Shown here: one piece after another, positions 8,515-16,168 of the stretch
How positions within the stretch are numbered: position 1 is the first letter of the stretch
Layout of the letters: every line of letters starts with the position of its first letter
NCBI GenBank assembly: GCA_018814355.1
Contig: JAHIZT010000039.1
Coordinates: 1-39,544, forward strand
Length of the DNA: 39,544 nucleotides
Source: Candidatus Thermoplasmatota archaeon
Lineage (GTDB): Archaea; Thermoplasmatota; Thermoplasmata; UBA10834
Direction: 5' to 3'
Notes under the pieces: model-generated
Told to the model about the DNA's origin: nothing
The model's input: only the letters and a program-made list of their open reading frames with translations
The model's database searches: none
Translations under genes and position numbers: made by a program

Positions 8515-9990
8515 ATGGAAGGGATTGCAGGCACATTCGGAATGAGAGACAAACACCTCGTGAGAATGATGCTGGAGAAGCTCGAGCACAGGGGACCCGA
8601 CGCATCAGCAGTGTATGCTGACGATGCTCTCGTTCTCGGGGCCAGAAGGTCGAGACGAAGCCCCGTCGAAAAGACCGCAGCGATTGCACAGGAGGATGGA
8701 GTTGCTGTCGCATGCGATTCATACATCTTCAACAAAGAGTTGTTGCGAAAAACAATTGCCCCGAACTGTGACGGAAGTGTCTCAGACGCACAGCTCGTGC
8801 TCAACATGTATAGAACGATGGGCACTCCCATCTTCCGTTACATTGATGGGGCATATGCCATAGTCATCGTTGACTGTGGCAAGACCATTGTTGCAAGGGA
8901 CAACTATGGTCTTAAACCTCTCTATTTCTCGGGAGACGCGAGCAGGGGCGTATACTCTTCCGAGATCAAGTCCCAGCAACTCGCAAAAGAGAGATTCACC
9001 CCCTTCCCGCCCGGAAAGATGTTTGTCTCCGGGGACGGTTTCAGAAGAACCGTGAGGCAAGGAATCCCTTGGGCCAAAAATCTCAACCCCAAGCGTCCCG
9101 TGGATAGAGTCCGTCAGCTCATAATGGAGAGTGTGTTGGGCTGTGTCGAAGATTCCAGCGGGTTCAACGTTTTGCTCAGCGGAGGTATCGACAGCAGCGT
9201 TATTGCTGCAGCTGCTGCTGAGACGGCATTGAGCATACAAAGTGTCTGTGTAGGGACGGAAGATAGCGAGGACATCAAAATGGCTCGATTGGTCGCGGAT
9301 TACCTCGGGACTAGGCACAAGGAGCGTATTTATGATGTCGAAGACATGCTCGAAGTCCTCAGCGACGCAATATATTATGGGGAGACCTTTGACTTTCCTT
9401 TAGTGAGAAGTTGCATCCCAAATTACATGGCTACACATCTTTTCGCAGACAGAGACAGAATCACTCTCTGCGGTGAGGGAGGAGACGAGATATTCGCAGG
9501 ATACGACTTCCTATTGGGCGTCAAGAAGGATGAGGCGCTAAGATTGGAGAGGGTCGCCCTGCTCAAGGATGGCCACATGACCGGATTCCAGAGAGTCGAT
9601 AGGATGACAGCGTCTGCCTCTCTGGACGGGAGAATGCCTATGATGAGCAATCAGGTTGTGGATTATGGTCTTCGGCTGGGTAGGAAGGCATTGCTCAGAT
9701 CTAAGGTCGAGAAGAACAAACTTGTCCTTCGCAAAGCCTTCGCGGATCTCTTGCCGAGGCAGGTTACATGGAGAAGAAAGAGGAGGTTTGGCGAAGGCGC
9801 TGGCTCCATCAACTCTCTTGTCGGGTATTCGGAGAAGCTCATATCTGACAAGGAGTTCGAGAGAGAACGGAGACTCCTGCCAAGAAGCAGAATCAGGACC
9901 AAGGAGGAGCTGTTGTACTACAGGGTCTTTCAGCGTCACTTCCCATCGGAGAGCGCACTAGCCTCAGTTGGATTCACACCGCGCTCATGA
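8515..9990 (+). CDS. AsnB-like amide synthetase lacking the glutaminase Cys
   Basis: The protein has 491 residues from the ATG at 8515, which has GGTGA six bases upstream; an ATG two codons earlier is the alternative. The layout is that of class B asparagine synthetase: an N-terminal Ntn domain (MEGIAGTFG, EHRGPDA, ARDNYGLKPLYF) and a C-terminal synthetase domain with the PP-loop LLSGGIDSS, GEGGDEIFAGYD and the late KLVLRKAFADLLP...EGAG region. Normal enzymes start MCGIAG, with Cys2 as nucleophile; here residue 2 is Glu, and the NGEIYN-like glutamine-site motif is also altered (CDSYIFN). It therefore should not hydrolyse glutamine. Beta-lactam and carbapenam synthetases lost the same Cys and make amides within one substrate. 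It follows the B12 gene by 18 bases, so it should act in the same pathway. Confidence 0.8.
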   Translation: MEGIAGTFGMRDKHLVRMMLEKLEHRGPDASAVYADDALVLGARRSRRSPVEKTAAIAQEDGVAVACDSYIFNKELLRKTIAPNCDGSVSDAQLVLNMYRTMGTPIFRYIDGAYAIVIVDCGKTIVARDNYGLKPLYFSGDASRGVYSSEIKSQQLAKERFTPFPPGKMFVSGDGFRRTVRQGIPWAKNLNPKRPVDRVRQLIMESVLGCVEDSSGFNVLLSGGIDSSVIAAAAAETALSIQSVCVGTEDSEDIKMARLVADYLGTRHKERIYDVEDMLEVLSDAIYYGETFDFPLVRSCIPNYMATHLFADRDRITLCGEGGDEIFAGYDFLLGVKKDEALRLERVALLKDGHMTGFQRVDRMTASASLDGRMPMMSNQVVDYGLRLGRKALLRSKVEKNKLVLRKAFADLLPRQVTWRRKRRFGEGAGSINSLVGYSEKLISDKEFERERRLLPRSRIRTKEELLYYRVFQRHFPSESALASVGFTPRS

Positions 9991-10427
9991 CTACGTGAAG
10001 GAAGTCACGAATGAGAGACCTAACCCGATATCTCCACCAAGCGATCATCTTTTGATGGGCTGAAGCCATGTTTCGATGGGCAAATAGGCGGCGTCCATAC
10101 CCGTTCACTTTCTACCAGCGAATACTAGTATCTAGCTTATATCACCGGCAGATTACGGGCCATAATCCGGGATTGAGAAGAAAGCTGAAAGGGTTTGAGA
10201 ACTGGCCTTGCATTGTCTCACAGGAATTGAAATCCGAGATAGAATATCTGGCTCGCAACAGGTGCAGGCCCGGTCGGGCCCACTATTATACTCCCAGATG
10301 CCGGTTATCATCTCTCGCCTGGTCAACCGACGCCCGCCTATTGGCAGACCGTGCCTACGATTAAGTACGCTTCTCCCGATAAGTGACGCTTGACAGATTT
10401 CGAACCAGCTTGCCGGAGGTCGAATAC
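9991..10427. other. Intergenic stretch with one GC hairpin
   Basis: No ORF here looks coding. One strong short hairpin, GGCCC-GGTC-GGGCC, lies at 10267-10280 and is followed by an AT-rich CACTATTATA run, so it may be an operon terminator or part of a small RNA. The sequence just before it, AGGTGCAG then CCCGG, resembles the opening of the folded element behind the DUF3800 genes, but the remainder does not match. Confidence 0.35.
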
Positions 10428-11354
10428 GTGGCAAAGAAGCAGACTGGATACTTTAAGAGAGCAGTGCCGTCGATTGATCGAACCACATGCAATGACTGTG
10501 GACTCTGTGCAGATGTCTGCGGAGGAGAACCGCTCGTAGTCGTCAACGGCCGTGTCGAGATTGACCCAGAGCCCGCACTCGGATGCTTCGGGTGCGGCCT
10601 GTGCATGATGATCTGCCCCACTAGAAGCATTGCCGTGAACGGACGCGATCTATCTCCAAAGGACATACTCGACCTCCCGCCAAAGAGCGGTCGCGCAACT
10701 GCCGATCAACTTGAGGCCCTGCTATTGCCAAGGAGGTCCATTAGACGATTCAAGGAGAAGGAGGTAGACCGCGCGGTCGTTGACAGGGTCATCCGGATCG
10801 CATCAACAGCACCGATGGGGATTCCGCCTTCGGAGGTTGGAATCCTGGTAGTGCACGGGCGCGACAAGGTCAAGGCGTTCTCTGCCGACGTCATGTCGAC
10901 GGTCGAGAGGACCATGAAGATGGTGAATCCACTCACCATGGCCCTGTTCCGGCCGTTCACGAAGAAGGCTACTTATGACTCGTTCAAGGAGTTCGTCATC
11001 CCCATAGGCGACCTGATGGCGAAGGAGAAGGAATCCGGAGGGGACCCGCTGCTCTATGGAGCGTCCGTGGCCCTCCTGTTCCACAGCTCTCCATATGCTG
11101 ATCCCGCAGACTGCTACATAGCTGCGACCTATGCAATGATAGCCGCTGAGTCGCTCGGACTTGGCACCTGCATGATCGGCATGGTGGCGCCTTTCCTCGG
11201 ACGAAACAAGAAGCTGATGGCGAAGTATGGCATACCGAAGGATAACAAGCCGATCATCGTGCTCCTCATGGGATATCCTGGAACCAGCTTCAAGCACGGT
11301 GTCCGCAGAAGGTTCGCATCTGTATCGTACAACGGCGAGCCGCGGGCTGACTGA
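10428..11354 (+). CDS. Ferredoxin-nitroreductase fusion
   Basis: The protein has 308 residues from the GTG at 10428; GGAGGT seven bases upstream settles this over the GTG at 10383. Residues about 18-70 carry two 4Fe-4S motifs (CNDCGLCADVC and CFGCGLCMMICP). The rest is a nitroreductase-fold FMN domain, starting with the PRRSIRRF signature and containing the ASTAPMGIPPSE FMN-contact stretch and a late AAESLGLGTCMIGM block. Such fusions take electrons from ferredoxin-type carriers to reduce an unknown acceptor through FMN. The gene stands alone on the plus strand. A linked substrate gene is not evident, so the acceptor cannot be named. Confidence 0.87.
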   Translation: MAKKQTGYFKRAVPSIDRTTCNDCGLCADVCGGEPLVVVNGRVEIDPEPALGCFGCGLCMMICPTRSIAVNGRDLSPKDILDLPPKSGRATADQLEALLLPRRSIRRFKEKEVDRAVVDRVIRIASTAPMGIPPSEVGILVVHGRDKVKAFSADVMSTVERTMKMVNPLTMALFRPFTKKATYDSFKEFVIPIGDLMAKEKESGGDPLLYGASVALLFHSSPYADPADCYIAATYAMIAAESLGLGTCMIGMVAPFLGRNKKLMAKYGIPKDNKPIIVLLMGYPGTSFKHGVRRRFASVSYNGEPRAD

Positions 11355-11641
11355 GCATCAGCCGGTCTCGCCCGGTCCAGCTCAGGTGAGAGTGATCTCC
11401 AGTGTAGTCCATGTCTCTCGTCTCGGGCCCGCATGGCATTGACCAGAATCATCGCCTCGATGTGATAGGTGGGCTCGCGCAGAGCAATTCTCCAGGTGCG
11501 TAGTTATACCTTTCTTCCAGACTTTCAGTTGATGAAATCTGCTCTCGAAGAAATGATCGGCGAGAAACGTTTGCTGGCAATAGGCCGGTATGCCCAATGA
11601 CTGGCATGATAGCCAGCTCAGCCTCCTGCGTAGGCAGAGGC
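11355..11641. other. Convergent intergenic stretch
   Basis: Two convergent genes end on either side. Short open frames exist on both strands but have no start signals and no family. Nothing further is seen. Confidence 0.35.
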
Positions 11642-12214
11642 TTAGTTCTCCTTCGATACGACATTCATCGCGTACCAACCAACCATCATCATGATGATGA
11701 GGTCGCGGTCCAAGACGGCAGCGGGACCAAGGAGCACTTCGCCACCGGTCCTGCCCAAGTTGAGCCTGCCTGAGTAGCCGATTGAGCACACGGTCCCTCC
11801 GAGGTCGTCGACGAATATCCATCTGCTCTTCCAAACGCTCGTGGACTTGAACTTGTACTTCCTGCCGTTATCGAACTCGATCACGCCGCCGTCGGTGATG
11901 CTCAGTTTCAACCGCCCGATCTCCAGGTTGGATGCGGTATCCATGATCGGCACATGTCTTCGGATGAACCCGCGCCATCTGAATTCGAAGTCGCCATAGA
12001 CGCATGATGCCAGGGCCCTCTCGGTAAACAGCCCCTTCCAGACGAGCGTGGCATAGGTCTCCGCGTCATCGCCAGTGAGCTCATGACTGCCCCTGAGCCA
12101 GCCAAACCTGAACCACTTAAGAGATGTCCCTTTCAGCTTCTTGATGTCTCTCATTGCAGGTCCATTTCCAGACCGCAATATCGGAATCCTCCTAGACAGA
12201 GCTTTCGCAGGCAT
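11642..12214 (-). CDS. LURP-one/scramblase-like beta-barrel protein (tentative)
   Basis: The protein has 190 residues from the ATG at 12214; an ATG at 12154, giving MRDIKKLKG, is also possible, and neither has a clear ribosome site. Alternating hydrophobic and charged stretches predict mostly beta strands (EFRWRGFIRRHVPI, GRKYKFKSTSVWKSRWIFVDD), followed by one hydrophobic helix near the end (DRDLIIMMMVGWYAMNVV). That plan, strands closed by a central hydrophobic helix, is what LURP-one and phospholipid-scramblase-like proteins show, so I suggest that fold with low confidence. It starts 26 bases after a flavin disulfide reductase gene on the same strand and may be cotranscribed. No function is proposed. 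Confidence 0.55.
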   Translation of the reverse strand: MPAKALSRRIPILRSGNGPAMRDIKKLKGTSLKWFRFGWLRGSHELTGDDAETYATLVWKGLFTERALASCVYGDFEFRWRGFIRRHVPIMDTASNLEIGRLKLSITDGGVIEFDNGRKYKFKSTSVWKSRWIFVDDLGGTVCSIGYSGRLNLGRTGGEVLLGPAAVLDRDLIIMMMVGWYAMNVVSKEN

Positions 12215-12240
12215 TCCGGGGACATGTCAGAGTCGAGACC

Positions 12241-13647
12241 TCAGCGGGCGTGCTCGTGATCATGCTCCGGCTCGAAGTTCACTGGCCTAAGCCTTCCAAA
12301 AGCAGACGCCAAGACCTCTGATAGGGCGGGATGGATTATCTGCGACCGCGCAAGCGGGGCATAGGTCCCGTTCTCGGAGTTCATCAGGTTCACGACCTGC
12401 TGAACGAGAGTCGCCGCCTGAGGACCGACCACGGTCGCACCGAGGATCCTTCTCGTCGGATACTCCACGATGACCTTGGCGAAGCAGTCCTCGTCCCCGT
12501 ACGCAAAGCCCATGGCGGAGTCGAAGTACCTGCTGACGCCCACCATGACCTTGGTGTTCGCCTTGGCCTCCTCCTCGGTCATGCCCACCTGGCCGACCTG
12601 CGGGTTGGTGAACACCGCGTGCGGGACCGCGTGCAGGTCGAGCGTGACCTTGTGCTCCCCGAACAGATTGTCCCGCACCACGGACGCCTCGTAGTTCGCC
12701 GTGTGCCTGTACATGTTCCTCCCGAGGGCGTCGCCAAGCGCGTAGATATTGGGCTTCGAGGTCTCAAGGTACTGGTTGGTCTGTATCCAGCCCTTGTCGT
12801 CTGTCTTGACGCCTGTCTTCTCGGGCTTGAGCCAGTCCGAGTTGGACCTTACGCCAGTAGCTACTAGCAGGTGCTGGCCTTCCACCACCCGCTCGCTCTT
12901 CTCAGCCGGATCCTTGATCGTCACTGCTATGTTGCTTCCCGCACCATCGACCTTGAGTATGTCGGTGCCCGTGTGCACCTCGGTATGCTGCGAGAGCCTC
13001 TTCTTCACGAGTGAACTGGTTTCCAGCTCTTCGTGCGGCAGAAGAACTGGATTGCGGCCGACAAGGACTACTCTGGTGCCGATCGCGGAGAAGAAGTGGG
13101 CGAACTCGCATCCTATGTACCCTCCTCCGAGGATTACCATGCTCTCCGGCTGCTCCTCGATGTCGAAAACGGTTCGGTACGTGTGGTACTTCATTCTGTC
13201 GAGGCCGGGGATCGGAGGCATCTGCGCTCTCGCACCAGAGGCGATGACTATCTTGGGCGCCTTGATCTGTTCGCTCCCGACCTGCATGGTGTAGTCCGAG
13301 ACGAAGCTCCCGATGGTCTTGTAGAGGTCCACGTCCTTGACCTGCTTGACCCCCTCCTCCATCTCGTGCCGGCCGGTCAGGACGATGTCCCACATCCGCT
13401 TCTTGATCAGCGGATAGTCGACCTTGTCGAGCTTCATCGTCACGCCAATCTGCGCCGCCTGCTCAGCGTCGCGGATCACATCCGCCACATGTATCAGGAC
13501 CTTGGAGGGGATGCAGCCTCTGTTGAGACAGGTCCCGCCAAGCGGGCCCTCCTCAACGAGCGCCACCTTCCAGCCGCGCTCGAGAGCCGGGTCCACGACG
13601 TTCATGCCAGCTCCTGTCCCGATGACGATCAGCCCGTACTCTTTCAT
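12241..13647 (-). CDS. Pyridine nucleotide-disulfide oxidoreductase (dihydrolipoamide dehydrogenase-like)
   Basis: The protein has 468 residues from the ATG at 13647; the longer GTG/TTG-type reading adds residues before the natural FAD-binding start. It shows the FAD motif GLIVIGTGAG near the N-terminus, the redox disulfide GGTCLNRGCIPSK (Cys40 and Cys45), the NAD(P) motif VILGGGYIGCEFAHFF, the second FAD motif YALGDALG, and the dimer-interface base IHPALSEVL with its His-Glu pair. This is the full set for the lipoamide dehydrogenase/mercuric reductase family. There is no E2 or lipoyl protein next to it and no extra heavy-metal Cys pair, so the partner is open. The tail HDHEHAR is unusually His-rich. 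The start lies about 26 bases from a TATA-like element, so the mRNA may be leaderless. Confidence 0.88.
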   Translation of the reverse strand: MKEYGLIVIGTGAGMNVVDPALERGWKVALVEEGPLGGTCLNRGCIPSKVLIHVADVIRDAEQAAQIGVTMKLDKVDYPLIKKRMWDIVLTGRHEMEEGVKQVKDVDLYKTIGSFVSDYTMQVGSEQIKAPKIVIASGARAQMPPIPGLDRMKYHTYRTVFDIEEQPESMVILGGGYIGCEFAHFFSAIGTRVVLVGRNPVLLPHEELETSSLVKKRLSQHTEVHTGTDILKVDGAGSNIAVTIKDPAEKSERVVEGQHLLVATGVRSNSDWLKPEKTGVKTDDKGWIQTNQYLETSKPNIYALGDALGRNMYRHTANYEASVVRDNLFGEHKVTLDLHAVPHAVFTNPQVGQVGMTEEEAKANTKVMVGVSRYFDSAMGFAYGDEDCFAKVIVEYPTRRILGATVVGPQAATLVQQVVNLMNSENGTYAPLARSQIIHPALSEVLASAFGRLRPVNFEPEHDHEHAR

Positions 13648-13733
13648 ATCGCGCCCGGCCCTGAGATAATTGTCTGTGGTCAAAAGGATTGACACGTATA
13701 TTCGCTCAACGATTCGTGACAAAGCCTTAGTGC

Positions 13734-15227
13734 ATGGAGCGCATGACCGTCGAGAAGATGACCATGGGGGACGGAACGCTACCGCTAGTCCATTCGTTCA
13801 TCATAGACACCGAGCTGTCGCATTCCCAGCTCCTCGCGTACCCGAAGTTCATCAGGGAGCACATGGCCTTCGGCCAGCTGCCAGGCATCGCGATGGGGGA
13901 GCTCGAAGCCCTCGCCAGCGCTGGCGGACACTTCATGGAGTTCAAGTCGGGACCGCAGAGGGGCCAGTACCAGTGCCTGGTGAGGGTCTACCTCGAGAGA
14001 CCGATCAAGGTAGAGGTCATGTCCTCGATGGGCAGAGACCAGGAGTTCGAGAAACAGCTGCAGAACGTGATCCTCATGGTGACCCAGTTCTTTGAGGAGG
14101 AGGCCAGGAAATCGACGCTGTATATGGCTTTCGTCCCAGGGAGCCCGAAGACCGCCGCCGTGAGGCAGAGGTCGTCGATCTTCAGAGCGATATTCTCCGG
14201 GAATATGATCAACCTGTTCATGCTCTCCATCCTGATAGGACTGGCCATATACGCGATCATGAGCAGCATCGGCCTGAGGCTCTACGCTCCTGTCGCGATG
14301 ATCGCTCTCATGCTCTCGCTCGTGCTGTCCGCCGGGAGGCTAGTCGCGTTGCGGAGCCCTTGGAAGATCACAAGCAGCTCGCGCGAGGTGGTGCTCGTGC
14401 AGCACCAGGTCCCTGAGGGCATGCTCCAGCACTACGTCGGGGAGTACAGGGACAGGATCAAGATCGCCAAGGGGAGGGCGTACGAGCTGTATGCCGGTTG
14501 TCCGGGGACGGTCTGCGCGGAGAGCATGGCGGAGGTGTTCACCAACGCCGGACTCCCGGGGGACAAGAACGATTTCCTCGTCCGGAGGATAGACATCTAC
14601 AGCATGGTCGAGCGAGTGGCTGAGAAGTTCGGACTGTCGGTCCCGACTATCGTAATCAGCCAAGATCCGAGGCCGAACGCCGCGGCGACGGGATTCACCA
14701 AGCGTCTGGGCACGATGATCATCACCATGGGGCTGCTGGTGCAGCTGGATGAGAAGGAGATAGAGCTCGTCGTCGGGCACGAGCTGAGCCATCTCAGGTC
14801 AGGGGACCCGATCGTGCTCTTCTCGCTGGTCGTTGCAGAGTACTTCGCAAGGGTCTACCTTTATTGGCAGTTCATTGCGGCCTTCTGGATCCCCTACCTG
14901 CTGTTCGTCTTCTGGGCCATATTCTTCTTTGGCAAGTTCCTTGAGAGCCGAGCGGACCTGGAGGCTGGACTCATACTCCGGAAGCCGAAGGTCATGGCAG
15001 AGTCATTGAAGAAGATCGGGTTCAGGAGGCTCGTGCTGGCAGAGCGGTTCCTGGAACCTGGCGGGAGCAGGCTCGGCGAGTGGCTCAGGTTCGACCCCCA
15101 CCCGCCTCTGTACTTCCGGATACAGAGGCTCGAAGGCCTTGATTTGGACAACCCGCCGAAGCATCCGTTCTTGAGCTCCGTCAAGGCGGTGACATCAGGA
15201 TTCCTGCATTCGCGCCACGCGCCATAG
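13734..15227 (+). CDS. M48-family membrane metalloprotease (HtpX-like)
   Basis: The protein has 497 residues. The first 150 are a soluble domain of mixed strands and helices that I do not recognise. Two membrane helices follow (about 160-205), then a second soluble part with the protease core: GHELSHLRSGD near residue 348, the HExxH zinc site, and ESRAD near residue 403 carrying the third zinc ligand. Two hydrophobic helices lie between these motifs, as in HtpX. HtpX-type proteases degrade misfolded membrane proteins. Classical HtpX has about 290 residues, so the N-terminal domain is an addition. A TATA-like CGTATATT lies about 35 bases upstream, and the gene is divergent from the disulfide reductase. 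Stop is TAG. Confidence 0.83.
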   Translation: MERMTVEKMTMGDGTLPLVHSFIIDTELSHSQLLAYPKFIREHMAFGQLPGIAMGELEALASAGGHFMEFKSGPQRGQYQCLVRVYLERPIKVEVMSSMGRDQEFEKQLQNVILMVTQFFEEEARKSTLYMAFVPGSPKTAAVRQRSSIFRAIFSGNMINLFMLSILIGLAIYAIMSSIGLRLYAPVAMIALMLSLVLSAGRLVALRSPWKITSSSREVVLVQHQVPEGMLQHYVGEYRDRIKIAKGRAYELYAGCPGTVCAESMAEVFTNAGLPGDKNDFLVRRIDIYSMVERVAEKFGLSVPTIVISQDPRPNAAATGFTKRLGTMIITMGLLVQLDEKEIELVVGHELSHLRSGDPIVLFSLVVAEYFARVYLYWQFIAAFWIPYLLFVFWAIFFFGKFLESRADLEAGLILRKPKVMAESLKKIGFRRLVLAERFLEPGGSRLGEWLRFDPHPPLYFRIQRLEGLDLDNPPKHPFLSSVKAVTSGFLHSRHAP

Positions 15228-15235
15228 CCAATCGC

Positions 15236-15589
15236 CTAGAAGGAGTGTATCTTCTCGCACTTCTCGGTCCACTCGGAGAGCAGTGCCATGGAGCCCTGCT
15301 CGACGCCCTTGATCATGCCGTCGATACGCAGTCCTCTCGCCTTCATGCAGCTGCCGCAGGCTGCGACTCGACCGCCCTTCGCCAGGACCCTCCCGAGCAT
15401 CTCGCTTATGTTGTAGTACCCTTGCGGGGTCTCCTGCCCGGGCAGGCCACAGTAGACGGCATCCGCCATCAGGAATACATCGACTTTGTTCTCTCTCGAT
15501 TGCAGGGCTATCGACAGCCTCAGCGCGTTGTACGCCTTCTCCGTGCCATAGGGAGCGTCGTTTATCACAATGAGCACTTCCTGGACCAT
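15236..15589 (-). CDS. DsrE/DsrF-like sulfur-relay protein
   Basis: The protein has 117 residues from the ATG at 15589, with GGTGGAG upstream. A longer frame adds 32 residues that look unlike the family. The DsrE/YchN fold is shown by the N-terminal strand EVLIVINDAPYGTEKAYNAL, the VDVFLMADAV strand with Cys47, and the loop AACGSCMKARG with Cys78 and Cys81, followed by IDGMIKGVEQG. Members carry persulfide sulfur on a Cys or serve in redox sulfur transfer. Here the Cys pair is CxxC, while many DsrE members have only one of these. The gene ends convergently with the metalloprotease, eight bases apart. Confidence 0.85.
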   Translation of the reverse strand: MVQEVLIVINDAPYGTEKAYNALRLSIALQSRENKVDVFLMADAVYCGLPGQETPQGYYNISEMLGRVLAKGGRVAACGSCMKARGLRIDGMIKGVEQGSMALLSEWTEKCEKIHSF

Positions 15590-15703
15590 CATCTCCACCT
15601 TGCAGCTGGATGAACCGCTGCAAGGAATAAGCTTGCGGCGGGCGCCGGCACTGTTCGTCGAACCTTTGAATAGGCTCGAGGGCACTGAGCTCGCGGTGAT
15701 AGC

Positions 15704-15952
15704 GTGGGAAAACTAGAACTTCCATTGCCCGAAATTGGGAATTCCCTGGAGTCGCATGCGAAGGAGATACAGGCTCGAATCAGGGAGCAGACGCCGAAGG
15801 ATCTGAGGGACTCGATCGTCGTCAAGGCCTTCAAGAAGGGGAAGGAGACTGGTCTGGCGATAGAGTACGACGACCGGGCCGAGAACTTCGTTTACATGGC
15901 CATGGAGTATCCGAAGGGAGGAGGGAAGAAGGAGTCCGCTGTCCACCGTTAG
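15704..15952 (+). CDS. Small hypothetical protein
   Basis: The protein has 82 residues, opening with GTG behind a good ribosome site (GGTGAT, five bases). It starts with a short Leu/Pro-rich segment, then an amphipathic helix (SLESHAKEIQARIREQT), then DLRDSIVVKAFKKGKETGLAIEYDDRAENFVYMAMEYPKGG, which looks like two or three strands. The DLRDSI...E..YDDRAENFVYMAMEYP pattern weakly recalls phage neck proteins of the HK97 gp10 type, but no other phage gene lies near. It is divergent from the DsrE gene. Function unknown. Confidence 0.6.
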   Translation: MGKLELPLPEIGNSLESHAKEIQARIREQTPKDLRDSIVVKAFKKGKETGLAIEYDDRAENFVYMAMEYPKGGGKKESAVHR

Positions 15953-16005
15953 GAACCTCGCACTCATTTCGGAAGCGGCCGTCCAGGCGAGCAACCGACG
16001 CAGAA

Positions 16006-16092
16006 TCATTTCTTCTTGTGTATGGGACACGCGATCCCGAGCCTGCAGTACCGGCACTTCTCCTCTTTCACAGGAATGATGGCCTTCACCAT
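16006..16092 (-). CDS. 28-residue CxxC/CxxH microprotein
   Basis: This short frame runs from an ATG at 16092 to a TGA at 16006. After MVKAIIPVKEE it has CRYCRLGIACPIH and a KKK tail, giving ligands Cys-x2-Cys and Cys-x2-His, enough for one zinc knuckle. A strong TATA element lies 60 bases upstream in the right direction, in an otherwise empty gap between a sensor kinase and this frame, which supports real transcription. There is no strong ribosome site. I infer a metal-binding microprotein, perhaps a nucleic-acid or ribosome-associated one. A chance frame remains possible because it is so short. Confidence 0.45.
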   Translation of the reverse strand: MVKAIIPVKEEKCRYCRLGIACPIHKKK

Positions 16093-16146
16093 GTGTCCGT
16101 ACTTGCGCCTCGGCAGTCAGGTCCCCCGCACGGTGAGAGAGTTCGA

Positions 16147-16158
16147 CTTAAATAAAAC
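16147..16158 (-). promoter_or_regulatory. TATA box of the microprotein
   Basis: On the minus strand this reads GTTTTATTTAAG, one of the best TATA matches in the window. It should start a transcript near 16127, about 35 bases before the small frame. It lies between the sensor-kinase stop and that frame and has no other target. Confidence 0.5.
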
Positions 16159-16168
16159 CAAGCTCGAG

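Noticed and set aside
10255-10290. A third copy of the DUF3800 3' element
   Set aside because: AGGTGCAG and CCCGG are followed by a simple GGCCC/GGGCC hairpin; GGGACTTACCTGC and any DUF3800 remnant are missing, so the match is too short to count.
11500-11600. C/D-box guide RNA near TTGATGAAA
   Set aside because: A C-like box is present but no D box at suitable spacing and no matching C'/D' pair could be found by eye.
15240-15685. Read-through of the DsrE stop into the antisense of the protease
   Set aside because: The frame stays open only because it is antisense to a GC-rich gene; the residues have no protein-like pattern.
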